36,215 bases of DNA, from NCBI GenBank assembly GCA_018710785.1, contig DVJD01000010.1, positions 1 through 36,215 of the forward strand, given 5' to 3'. Origin of the DNA: Candidatus Fimimorpha excrementavium (GTDB lineage: Bacteria; Bacillota; Clostridia; Lachnospirales; Lachnospiraceae). This document shows positions 9,301 to 15,992 of this stretch, in pieces. The notes beneath the pieces were generated by a model that was given only the letters and a program-made list of their open reading frames with translations, made no database searches and was not told where the DNA came from. The position numbers and the translations under genes were made by a program. Each line of letters opens with the position of its first letter. Position 1 is the first letter of the stretch.

Positions 9301-9408
9301 ACGGTCCAGCTGGACCCATATATGAGCCGGGAGCTGACAGACGCCCTGTTTGCCGTGCGGATGTCGGATGAGATTTTAATGCGAAACGCAGGATGGGGGG
9401 AAAACTGA
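6370..9408 (+). CDS. Large protein with actin/Hsp70-type ATPase region
   Basis: A 1012-residue protein. Residues about 446-830 carry the actin/Hsp70 ATPase signatures in order: AGIDFGSSSIKAGW (phosphate-1 loop, near 447), HIILDGGHGTTDLSFV (phosphate-2 loop, near 659) and IYLAGGIRFAL (adenosine motif, near 823). An extra N-terminal region of about 440 residues includes a hydrophobic stretch near 55-80 (MMILMLLFFMESIFCGYRI), and a basic helical tail follows the ATPase. Hsp70 proper is about 600 residues with DnaK-specific motifs that are absent here, so this is a diverged relative rather than a general chaperone. The start has AAAGGAG at good spacing. It overlaps the next gene by one base (TGATG), implying translational coupling. 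Confidence 0.8.
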   Translation: MANFNHNEIPRDGLQPVTKSDETILETVDEIARQKGKDSDGNPIRALTQSMTDFLNGMENTVHMMILMLLFFMESIFCGYRIRYKTIGFKDKGLEKYFTDQLKTETIQTAVLHMDDETEFTIAWMSEPNYWVPIPRFPAREAAEALGGEERLLDLAMGNPSQKEIMDFFHTYLSQCSDYEKAEMHHGLSQYDGFERNRTAKPFYEAIMKETDGAESLPAEIKEPIFIDKMLLVSARKGEDGRDVSLVGEAPRAVCVQIDGTTYTGLVPITGQMTQTVKEVDVVLRERLKGLLVTIYLEGKEKPVRKKFFSREHIRYVQNFGPVLLLPAASIMAARTRQILIQMLIPSGIPKSGAWMEGVREETAAVIPRQKNHLMGIHTSRTPMRWLAQPLDEYPDKISFVYTDTKMEELPVDDRERCSGTGKEKAGVILLKPLEKLPLHRKGKLTAGIDFGSSSIKAGWMMAGERAHTSMELAPYQLLTPPIEKFDSLMRRMGLADTRNRTYLPTMVMSYKGNLGEEALQPYLHGVIFPMDNHMGESIFAKDGDSMKRQGIETDLKFGEPSQERENAAKIMAAQMARCIGMKALEEGADELDVRISYPNREVKEHMEEVWKNALREECDNQGIRWKEPSFILESQAIEVYLHSLPPDEAPNRTSPHIILDGGHGTTDLSFVKETKDGQVTVQASIRYAGEAILIDPLVQFLLHREEEFKRLWKDEEHGDNKERELLLDSLAEYARKYKSAASEDGRNGGGEMSAKQILGQMKAMLLLLIETIGFRDLTEYKKMPGYREIERFLTLVRGRFIQLMYLVSACLRGEEPCFDLRIYLAGGIRFALRLCEGMDMSRMNEMPVADTFRQIFRDVFGTGTEVSFHSINSEKRTDIVEGLLADDLDRHTVCRQEEIKLLEKESPYLQAERIPALEQAYRRLTESLKGLSLRRERRSVPFTEYLDIGKGTEDDADWQKENKKLFDRCRDNLYETTVQLDPYMSRELTDALFAVRMSDEILMRNAGWGEN

Positions 9409-10316
9409 TGAGGATGATTGCTATGGCTGCAGCCGCCCAAAGCGGCGGCTGGCAGCTGATCGTTCAGATGGGAGAACATGAGATTTTACTGGCAGGCGGG
9501 ATCCCCGCCCTGCTTCTGCTATGCCTTTTCGTTCTGGCTTTTCTGGCGGGAATCATACTTTGGATGACGACGGCAGTTCGGATCCTCTGGTATATCTGGG
9601 AAGGGCAGAAAAGACGCGAACGTCATATAAGACGTGTAACGAGACAAAAATCAAGGAAGATACCGCATTTGAAAGAAGAACAAAGGCGGGAAAGGAGACG
9701 GGCAGAACGGTGGCTGGAAGAGGAAGAGGGAACGCAGGATAACGAACCCCCAAAGCCGACGGAAGACAGAGAAACGCAAGTACCTCCAAAATCCCGGCCG
9801 CCGGTATATACGATAGAGAGGCCGACAGAACAGAGGAGGGATCCGCAGGCAGAAAAAAAGAATCCGGAACGAATGGAATCCAACCAGATCGCGTGTCCGT
9901 TCGGCGGCGAACAGGAGGTTTTGGACTATCAAAATCCAAATAACCGGAAAACGCCGCCCCTGTCAGGAAATCCGTACTGCTTCCTGAAAGAAGATGAGAG
10001 ACAGCTGGAATTGCTGCGGCGATACGGAGAAACGAAGTGCTGTTATGGGTTTTGCGTGGGTATGGATTCCGATTCGAGAAATCCGTATTTTCTCCTGATA
10101 CAAAACCGGGTTTATCTGAATCCGTTCCGCTTTCAGACGGGGGTTGCAATTGCGGAACTCCTTCTGGAAGAATATCAGATGGAGGCGGTGTATGTATTGG
10201 AACGGACGGAAGGAATAAAAAGTGCGTATCAGGTACTCCGCTGTGAACCGGCAGAGGTGAGACAGGCGGAAGAACGGTTGGAATGTGTGAAAAAAGGCAG
10301 GCTGTGGCTTCGCTGA
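9408..10316 (+). CDS. Single-pass membrane protein with basic/proline-rich linker
   Basis: A 302-residue protein of unknown family. One long hydrophobic segment at about residues 28-62 (LLLLCLFVLAFLAGIILWM) is followed by a very basic stretch (QKRRERHIRRVTRQKSRK), a Pro/Glu/Arg-rich low-complexity linker to about 170, and a C-terminal globular part with CYGFCVGMD and YFLLIQNRVYLNPFRFQTGVA. The ATG overlaps the stop of the Hsp70-like gene (TGATG at 9406-9410) and GGGGGG lies upstream, so translation is probably coupled. A role as a membrane anchor presenting a cytoplasmic domain to the Hsp70-like or tubulin-like protein is inference from gene order. Confidence 0.75.
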   Translation: MRMIAMAAAAQSGGWQLIVQMGEHEILLAGGIPALLLLCLFVLAFLAGIILWMTTAVRILWYIWEGQKRRERHIRRVTRQKSRKIPHLKEEQRRERRRAERWLEEEEGTQDNEPPKPTEDRETQVPPKSRPPVYTIERPTEQRRDPQAEKKNPERMESNQIACPFGGEQEVLDYQNPNNRKTPPLSGNPYCFLKEDERQLELLRRYGETKCCYGFCVGMDSDSRNPYFLLIQNRVYLNPFRFQTGVAIAELLLEEYQMEAVYVLERTEGIKSAYQVLRCEPAEVRQAEERLECVKKGRLWLR

Positions 10317-10322
10317 GAGTGT

Positions 10323-10355
10323 GCAATTGCCCATATTTTTGATGTGGGCGATTGC
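10323..10355 (+). terminator. Hairpin after the membrane-protein gene
   Basis: GCAATTGCCCA (10323-10333) pairs with TGGGCGATTGC (10345-10355), 11 bp with one G-U pair and an 11-base loop. There is no strong U-run, so termination is possible but not certain. The right arm plus GAAACTC reads, on the minus strand, like the GAGTTTTGCAATT end of the shared upstream sequence. Confidence 0.5.
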
Positions 10356-10400
10356 GAAACTCGTTGGAAGGGAGAGAGGATTCAAAGTGGAGAGCCGGAC

Positions 10401-10552
10401 GGCCGAAGGGAGCGAACCTTTTCCCTGTCGGGGCGCTCTCGCTCGTGAAAAACGTAGCGGTACTAAGATTCTTTTGCGCCCTAGCGGGCTGAAAGAATCA
10501 AGTACCGACGTTTTTCAAAGCCCGCCAGAGAAAAGGTTCGCTCCCTTCGGCC
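10401..10552. repeat. Long palindromic repeat, complete copy
   Basis: A 152-bp near-complete palindrome. Its outer arms (10401-10423 and 10530-10552) are a perfect 23-bp inverted repeat beginning GGCCGAAGGGAGCGAACC. Nested inner stems follow: TGAAAAACGT (10446-10455) with ACGTTTTTCA (10508-10517), GGTACT (10459-10464) with AGTACC (10501-10506), GATTCTTT (10467-10474) with AAAGAATC (10492-10499), and GCCC/GGGC at the apex. The partial copy at 1-110 has different bases in these stems but keeps the pairing. It has no coding capacity. It could be a MITE-like element or a structured RNA. It abuts shared upstream sequence copy B. Confidence 0.85.
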
Positions 10553-10653
10553 TGTGAATGTTTACCGGAAACAGAAGAACTGGTGAGGAGCGTTATGAAA
10601 GGTAGGGCTCAAAAAGTGAGGATTTATGCGGCCTATAGAGTTTTGCAATTACC
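10543..10653 (+). promoter_or_regulatory. Shared upstream sequence, copy B
   Basis: This aligns with copy A (4139-4259) through CCTTCGGCCTGTGAAT, GGAAACAGAAGAA, TGGTGAGGAG, GAAAGGTAGGG, GTGAGGATTTATGCGGC and GAGTTTTGCAATTACC. It lies 36 bases before the vWA gene, the same position copy A has relative to its gene. The like placement argues for a regulatory role in the module. Confidence 0.6.
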
Positions 10654-10689
10654 ATAATTTTGTATGAAGTGAGAGGAGTAGATAGCAAT

Positions 10690-12036
10690 ATGAAAAAATA
10701 TCGGTTAGGTATGGTGATCATTGGAATGGCGATTGCTATAGGGATGGCGGTTTTCTCCTATACGGCCAAAGCGGATGAAATGGAGACGGAAACCGGAGGG
10801 ATACGGTATACGGTGGTGGCGTATGATGATTCGGGTTCTCTGTATGATGAAGGAGAAAAGACTTCCTGGTGCTATGCGAATTTTATGATGCAGAATCTTG
10901 TCGCCGCCATGAATGGCCAGGATCGGCTTTATATCCTGTACTTCAGCGATCCGGATCGGATCTATGAGGTGGATCTTACGGATCGGCAAAAGGCGGTGGA
11001 TCAGATTCGCGATACGGTGATGCAGGGCGGATCGCCTCTTTCCGCTCTGGAAAAGGGATTTGGAAAACTGGCCGCAATCCATGACAGCGATCCGGCGGCG
11101 AAGTACCAGATGTTTATCCTGACGGACGGCGATTTTTATGATGATACCAACACGGTGAAAGCGACAAAAGAGGAGACAGAAACGCTCCTGAAACGTCTGG
11201 CAGACCAGCCCATGGCCAATGGCAGCAGGGCGGAAATCTACTATCTGAAATTTGGCGCCAATGAAGCATATGTACTGCCGGAAGTAGAGGGAGTCCATAC
11301 ATATCCCAGGGAAAAAGGCGCGGCGCTGGATGACCGGCTGGGAAGCCTGATTCAGGAAGTGATGGACACCATGACGGGCACCATGCGCATGTATGAAGGG
11401 GATTATAAAAAAGAGGGAAATCAGATTGTATTTTCCATCGACCAGCCGACGGAAACCCTGTGTGTCAATATACAGGGAACGGACAGCAGTCTGCTGTCCG
11501 CCGTAACACAGCGAGGAACACTGCTGGAAGTATCGGATCCCATCCACTGCCGCTATGCGGAAAAAGAAGGGAAACAATCCGAACCCAGTCTGTCCGCAAA
11601 ATACTATCGGATAGAAAATTTTGGGAACCCCATGGGACAGGGAGAATACATTCTCACATTTGATGGGACGCTGGCGGATACAGCCATACAGGTACTGTAT
11701 GAGCCAACAGACCGCTATCCCGTGAAAAATGCGCAGGAAGCAGAGACAGGAGAGACAGAACCGGTACAGGAAGATGGAGAGGCAGCGACGGCGGCAGAGA
11801 GCAGCGGGCAGGAAACCGATTCGGAGATGAATCAGCTGGAGACTCCTTTGGAGACGACCGATGCGGAGACAGGCGATACTGCAGGAGAGACGGCGGAGAA
11901 GGAAGCGGGGGATTCGGCAGATAAACTGCCGTTTTCCACAAGAACACTGGTACTTCTTCTGGCGGGGATATGCGGAAGCATCCTGATCATCGGGATCATA
12001 TTCTCTGCGATCTTTGGGAGAAAGAAAAAGGGATAA
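10690..12036 (+). CDS. Secreted, membrane-anchored vWA-domain protein
   Basis: A 448-residue protein with an N-terminal signal peptide (basic start MKKYRLG, then a hydrophobic core to about residue 27). A von Willebrand factor A domain follows with an intact metal-ion site D46-D-S48-G-S50 (VVAYDDSGSL), then YILYFSD and QMFILTDGDFYDD. A Thr/Glu/Ala-rich acidic linker spans about 350-415, and a C-terminal transmembrane segment (LVLLLAGICGSILIIGIIF) is followed by RKKKG. This predicts an extracytoplasmic vWA domain tethered by a C-terminal helix. vWA domains bind protein partners through a Mg2+ site. ATG 10690 has GAGAGGAG upstream, though at a long spacing. A terminator follows at 12062. Confidence 0.88.
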   Translation: MKKYRLGMVIIGMAIAIGMAVFSYTAKADEMETETGGIRYTVVAYDDSGSLYDEGEKTSWCYANFMMQNLVAAMNGQDRLYILYFSDPDRIYEVDLTDRQKAVDQIRDTVMQGGSPLSALEKGFGKLAAIHDSDPAAKYQMFILTDGDFYDDTNTVKATKEETETLLKRLADQPMANGSRAEIYYLKFGANEAYVLPEVEGVHTYPREKGAALDDRLGSLIQEVMDTMTGTMRMYEGDYKKEGNQIVFSIDQPTETLCVNIQGTDSSLLSAVTQRGTLLEVSDPIHCRYAEKEGKQSEPSLSAKYYRIENFGNPMGQGEYILTFDGTLADTAIQVLYEPTDRYPVKNAQEAETGETEPVQEDGEAATAAESSGQETDSEMNQLETPLETTDAETGDTAGETAEKEAGDSADKLPFSTRTLVLLLAGICGSILIIGIIFSAIFGRKKKG

Positions 12037-12061
12037 GAATGAAATCTGCTCAGACAGCAAG

Positions 12062-12100
12062 AAAGAGGGAGCCGTAAATGGAACGACTTCCTCTTTTTTT
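12062..12100 (+). terminator. Terminator of the vWA gene and module
   Basis: AAAGAGGGAG (12062-12071) pairs with CTTCCTCTTT (12087-12096), one G-U pair, followed by a run of T to 12100: a classical intrinsic terminator on the plus strand. It separates the module from the minus-strand CRISPR block. Confidence 0.8.
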
Positions 12101-12142
12101 ACTTGTGATTAAAATATCATAGGCGTGTTTTAGATTATTATT

Positions 12143-12371
12143 TTGTTAATCCCGTATAGCTATTTTATTATGCGCGGAGTAATCGCCACAGATAAACTGG
12201 ATGACGTGTCAATGCCTCATAGTTATTCTATCACTTGTATCAATTATGGATTGATGGAGGGATAATTCCTGACCAGTGTCAATACCTCATAGTTATTCTA
12301 TCACTTGCTGAAAATCTTGGGAACTGTAAACTTGCTGGTGATGTGTCAATACCTCATAGTTATTCTATCAC
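12143..12371 (-). CRISPR. CRISPR array 1: 4 repeats, 3 spacers
   Basis: The 29-bp repeats lie at 12343-12371, 12276-12304, 12206-12234 (one change) and a degenerate leader-distal copy at 12143-12171 (20 of 29 matching). Spacers are 38, 41 and 34 bp. On the transcribed minus strand the repeat starts GTGATAGAATAACTAT and ends GGTATTGACAC; its last 8 bases, ATTGACAC, look like the usual type III crRNA 5' handle, which fixes the orientation. ATAG/CTAT can form a short stem for Cas6. The conserved leader is on the right (12372 onward), so new spacers enter there and decay is at the left end. Confidence 0.95.
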
Positions 12372-12682
12372 AACTGTAAATTCAAACCTTCTTCTCTTTT
12401 ACGTCCCTGATTCTACCACATTTCTAACGAAAAGTCCAGTTAATCATTGATTTTAAATATAACAAATCTGTTTAAAAACCCTTTATTTTCAATGCTTCTT
12501 CCGAAAAGTGAATTTAGGGGGCAGATTGACCGGATTTTTCCGGCTTTTTTGTCGTTTCCGGTTGCTTTTTAAGGGAAAATCAGGTTCAAAACCATTCAAA
12601 TTCCTTGTAAATAGGGAGTTTTCGATTGACCGGATTTTTTGTTTCAATTATATGTTCCATAGGTTCTCTCTGCTTTTTCCGA
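12372..12682 (-). promoter_or_regulatory. CRISPR leader 1
   Basis: About 310 bp adjoining the first repeat and shared at high similarity with 13572-13880 and, for its repeat-proximal 265 bp, with 15993-16258. A pair of GATTGACCGG motifs (12524-12533 and 12624-12633) is exactly 100 bp apart, the same as in the other two leaders. The leader ends just before the cas2 stop codon. Confidence 0.85.
12410..12438 (-). promoter_or_regulatory. Predicted array 1 promoter in the leader
   Basis: On the minus strand TGGACT (plus 12433-12438) is followed after 17 bases by TAGAAT (plus 12410-12415), preceded by TGTGG like an extended -10. Spacing and bases are kept in all three leaders. Transcription would begin about 30 bases before the first repeat. 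Confidence 0.6.
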
Positions 12683-12706
12683 TCCAGGTTGGATTGTTTT
12701 GTTGAA

Positions 12707-12967
12707 CTATAGTATGCTGTCATATCCTGAACTACAGCCAATCTGTTCCTTGGAGGTGTAAAGCAAAGAATCAAATCGGTAGATACAGACGCTGTCTTCC
12801 ATAGTATTTATTACCTGTGCCAAATCATTCTGTAATAAATGAAGTTGTTTTTCCGTCAAAGAACCCTCAAAAACAGAACGCTGAACTGCATAAAGATAAC
12901 GCTGACATATCTTATGAACTTTGGAAACCCGTTTTTGGGAGACATCGTAGACTAAGATAAGAAACAT
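12707..12967 (-). CDS. cas2: Cas2 adaptation endonuclease-fold protein
   Basis: An 86-residue protein, the usual size for Cas2. It begins MFLILVYDVSQKRVSKVHKI, with the conserved strand ending in Asp (YDV), followed by the helix CQRYLYAVQRSVFEG typical of the family. Cas2 dimers bridge two Cas1 dimers in the spacer-integration complex. The start is supported by AAGGAGT about 7 bases upstream on the minus strand. It lies downstream of array 2 in transcription order, and its stop is followed by leader 1 and array 1, an unusual interleaving of adaptation genes and arrays. It is separated from RT-cas1 by a whole leader-array unit. Confidence 0.93.
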   Translation of the reverse strand: MFLILVYDVSQKRVSKVHKICQRYLYAVQRSVFEGSLTEKQLHLLQNDLAQVINTMEDSVCIYRFDSLLYTSKEQIGCSSGYDSIL

Positions 12968-13074
12968 AAAAGGACTCCTTTCGTGGCGGGGATACCATAT
13001 AGGGAAAGACGAAGACAGAATGTTGCCTGTGGTCTTTAAAAATCAGAGACGGTATTTTGAATCATTACTTGTAC

Positions 13075-13571
13075 AAATATCGTATTGCTACTTATTCTAT
13101 TACGTATGGTTATGATGATGTTTGTGATGTCCAATCCGTGTGCTAATACCTCATAGTTATTCTATCACATATAGACTCCCGTCTTGGCAGAGGCGAGGTT
13201 TCATAAATGTGTCAATACCTCATAGTTATTCTATCACTAGAAATTCGTCGTTCAGACTCACCGGAGGATTTTGTGTCAATACCTCATAGTTATTCTATCA
13301 CAATAAAAATGGAACCTATGTTGCACCTACCACGGTGTGTCAATACCTCATAGTTATTCTATCACCTGCAAGTGTAACGATAGGTACAGAAGGACAGACA
13401 GCTCCATGTGTCAATACCTCATAGTTATTCTATCACATGTCTGTATATATGATAATAAAAAACTGGCCATTTCTTTTGTGTCAATACCTCATAGTTATTC
13501 TATCACAGAAAAGCTGGTAAGAGAGTAGCCTTCTCTTAAAAAGTGTCAATACCTCATAGTTATTCTATCAC
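13075..13571 (-). CRISPR. CRISPR array 2: 8 repeats, 7 spacers
   Basis: Repeats start at 13543, 13478, 13408, 13337, 13273, 13209 and 13140 (29 bp each; the one at 13140 has a TC to CT swap). A strongly degenerate leader-distal repeat is at about 13075-13103, where only the half TTATTCTATTAC matches well. Spacers are 36, 41, 42, 35, 35, 40 and 36 bp. Orientation and handle are as in array 1. This is the longest array and so probably the most active, with its leader at 13572. Confidence 0.96.
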
Positions 13572-13880
13572 AACTGTAAATTCAAGCATTCTTCCCTGCC
13601 ACGTCCCTAATTCTACCACATTTCTAATGAAAAGTCCAGTTAATCATTGATTTTAAATATAATAAATCTGCTTAAAAACCCTTTATTTTCAATATTTCTT
13701 CCGAGAAGAAAATTTAGGGGGAAGATTGACCGGGTTTTGCTGGCTTTTTCTGCCGTTTTTGCCGCTTTTTGAGGGAAAATCAGGTTAAAAACCATTCAAA
13801 TTCCTTGTAAACAGGGAGTTTTCGATTGACCGGATTTTTTGTTTCAAGCATATGTTCCGTGGGTTTCCCTCTGCTTTTTT
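13572..13880 (-). promoter_or_regulatory. CRISPR leader 2
   Basis: Nearly identical in layout to leader 1, including the outer tail CATATGTTCCGTGGGTTTCC that leader 3 lacks, so arrays 1 and 2 look like the more recent duplicates. GATTGACCGG motifs are at 13724-13733 and 13824-13833, again 100 bp apart and 153 bp from the repeat. It ends 40 bp before the RT-Cas1 stop. Confidence 0.85.
13610..13638 (-). promoter_or_regulatory. Predicted array 2 promoter in the leader
   Basis: Minus-strand TGGACT (plus 13633-13638), 17 bases, TAGAAT (plus 13610-13615): the same sequence and distance from the repeat as in leader 1. Confidence 0.6.
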
Positions 13881-13919
13881 CGTTTTGTGATAAACAGAGG
13901 GAAAGCGGATTGGGAAAAG

Positions 13920-15830
13920 TTAGATGGAATATTTGAATGGGCGAAAGGCGCCTTTTCCGGAAATACTCTGTTCCAGATCATGGATGGTTTCCCGCATGAT
14001 TTTCTCATAAGTAAATTTTTTTGCTTTCCACGTTATGGATTGTGTCAATTTTGTTTCCAGTTCGCTGAGAAATAACCGTTTTCCTTCCGTATTCAGATAT
14101 ACGCCGCCATTGGCGATGTGAGTGAAATGTTCTTTTTCATGGATCATTCTCTTGTTGATGAGAGTAAAAATAACACGATCTATAATAATCGGTTTGAAAA
14201 TATCAGCAAGATCCAGACTGAGATTTTCCGTTCGCTTAAAGGCAGAGTGAACGAATGAGATACGAATATCCAGAGAACTTTTATGGATCATCTGAGCAAG
14301 TTTCTGGTAAAGCCAGGAATTGCCAAAGCTGATTAAAGCATTGATGGGATCTTTAGGCGGGCGTTTGGTTCGAGTGGTAAAGTGAAATGCCGGTTCGCCA
14401 ACGATTTCTGAAAAACAATGGTAGTAAAGCTGGCGGCATCGTGCTTCTATCAAAAGCAGTTTATCCAGAGAAGAAGCCTCGTTTAATTGACAGATACTTT
14501 TAGTCAGATCCCTGACTGTTTCTTTTAGAAGATCACTCGGTTTCTGTTTGACATAGTATTTGAGATTGCATCTCAAATTGTGTATAAAGGCGATTTCCAG
14601 TTTCCTGGCGTAATCCAAACGAATGGAAGCCGTTTCATAACAGGAAAGCTGCTTAAAGCCGAGCGGCAGTTTATTTCTTTGCCGGGCAGGGGAAAAGCAT
14701 CCCTGATATCTGCCATAACAGTCAAAAATATTGACGGTAATTCTTTTGAAATTGGCAAATTCGAAAAAAGAGCTTCCGAAGGCAATATTGGAGTATACGT
14801 TTAACGTATCCGTAACTTCGACTGGAAGATATCGCTTTTTTTCTTCATTTTCGAATAAGAGAGTAAAGTCTTTTCGCGTGAGTGTACCGTCATGAATAAT
14901 ATGATACTCATGATGAACCTTTTCCAGCGCGCTTTTATGCCAATTGGAATAGATTTGTTTGGGCTTAAAGTTTTTGCGGAGGACAAGGATTCCGCTCGGT
15001 CTTTTTTCGAAAGAATAGCCGAGAAATCGCCGTTTCAGGGCAGGATAAATCCCGCTTTTTTCAGGATGCATTTGTAAGTGCAGGCGATTGAGCTGACGGC
15101 GAAGCTCTGCGATTATAGTCAGTCCTTCCTTATAATTCGATACATATATGTTAATATTATCAGAAAATAGGCAAAAGTGCAGATGCTGATTTTCCATCCA
15201 GTGATCCAATTCGTCCAGATATAAATTGCTTAAGACGGGACTTAACGGGGAACCCTGCAGAATGCCGACGGTCTTATCCTTCAGTTGAAAATCGCTTTCC
15301 ACCTTACATTGGACATACGAAAAGATGAGATGGCAAAGCATGGAATCAGTAAGTATACTGCGTAGTTTTTGATTCAGGCATTCATGAGAAATATGGTCGA
15401 AAAATCCCTGAATATCGACTTCTACAACCGTGCCGTAACCTTCCGCAATCCAATCCGCGGCGCAGCGAACTGCCTTCTGAACGCCTTTTCCCTTCTGATA
15501 AGCAAAACTATATGGAGAAAAATGCAGTTCCAGCGCTGGCTGCAGCTTTTGCGTAATAGCCCGTAGAATTAGACGATCAACAGAGGAAAATAAGGTTATA
15601 ATGCGTCTTTTCCCGTTGGGCTGTAAAAGTATCTTTTCATGGATCATTTGAGGTAGATAAGTACCATCAAGGAGTTGTTTTTTTATTATCCCCTCATTAA
15701 GCTGCCAATATTGTTCCAAATCATGAAGATAAATCCCATCATCACCGCATGCGTTGGGTTTCGTCTTGAGAAAAGAGATTGCCTGACTGATATTATCGGG
15801 TTGTAAAATCTGTTCTAATGAAACACACAT
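13920..15830 (-). CDS. cas1: Reverse transcriptase-Cas1 fusion
   Basis: A 636-residue fusion. Residues 1-300 are a group II intron-type reverse transcriptase: PNGKRRII, motif A VVEVDIQGFFD (D139), motif B QGSPLSPVLSN (192-202) and HPEKSG. Motif C, normally YADD, reads FSDN (222-225), so the second catalytic Asp is Asn. From about 310 to the end is Cas1: N-terminal strands, then the active site E462 (LIEARC), H528 (SFVHS) and D540/D543 (LSLDLADIFKP), matching the Glu-His-Asp-Asp set of Cas1 integrase. Cas1 inserts new spacers with Cas2; RT fusions of this type can acquire spacers from RNA. AGGAGG lies 7 bases before the ATG. No Cas6 domain is fused. The Cas1 part looks active; RT activity is doubtful because of motif C. 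Confidence 0.95.
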   Translation of the reverse strand: MCVSLEQILQPDNISQAISFLKTKPNACGDDGIYLHDLEQYWQLNEGIIKKQLLDGTYLPQMIHEKILLQPNGKRRIITLFSSVDRLILRAITQKLQPALELHFSPYSFAYQKGKGVQKAVRCAADWIAEGYGTVVEVDIQGFFDHISHECLNQKLRSILTDSMLCHLIFSYVQCKVESDFQLKDKTVGILQGSPLSPVLSNLYLDELDHWMENQHLHFCLFSDNINIYVSNYKEGLTIIAELRRQLNRLHLQMHPEKSGIYPALKRRFLGYSFEKRPSGILVLRKNFKPKQIYSNWHKSALEKVHHEYHIIHDGTLTRKDFTLLFENEEKKRYLPVEVTDTLNVYSNIAFGSSFFEFANFKRITVNIFDCYGRYQGCFSPARQRNKLPLGFKQLSCYETASIRLDYARKLEIAFIHNLRCNLKYYVKQKPSDLLKETVRDLTKSICQLNEASSLDKLLLIEARCRQLYYHCFSEIVGEPAFHFTTRTKRPPKDPINALISFGNSWLYQKLAQMIHKSSLDIRISFVHSAFKRTENLSLDLADIFKPIIIDRVIFTLINKRMIHEKEHFTHIANGGVYLNTEGKRLFLSELETKLTQSITWKAKKFTYEKIMRETIHDLEQSISGKGAFRPFKYSI

Positions 15831-15896
15831 ATGGATACCTCCTATGGAAAATAAATGTTAGATGATAAATATCTTTTATTTCCAGGAAGTAAGACT

Positions 15897-15992
15897 GCGT
15901 CAATACCTTGTAGTTATTTTATTATAGGCTTAAGATAATTAGCCTTGGAACCAAAGCAATTTTGTGTCAATACCTCATAGTTATTCTATCAC
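15897..15992 (-). CRISPR. CRISPR array 3: 2 repeats, 1 spacer
   Basis: One canonical repeat (15964-15992), one 38-bp spacer and one degenerate leader-distal repeat (15897-15925, six changes, ending TTATTTTATTAT). It sits immediately upstream of RT-cas1 and is transcribed toward it, so its transcript could run into the adaptation gene. It may be a nearly empty or dormant array. Confidence 0.88.

Noticed and set aside
9553-10326. Long open frame of 257 codons on the minus strand
   Set aside because: It lies opposite the well-supported membrane-protein gene, is Pro/Ser-rich low complexity mirroring that gene's Arg/Glu codons, and has no family features.
10705-12060. Open frame of 451 codons opposite the vWA gene
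   Set aside because: It is an antisense shadow of the vWA gene, with Cys/Arg/His-rich composition and no recognisable domain, while the plus strand has signal peptide, MIDAS and membrane anchor.
13075-13571. Short open frames across the CRISPR repeats encoding MSIPHSYSIT-type repeats
   Set aside because: They are direct translations of the 29-bp CRISPR repeat on the non-transcribed strand and are not genes.
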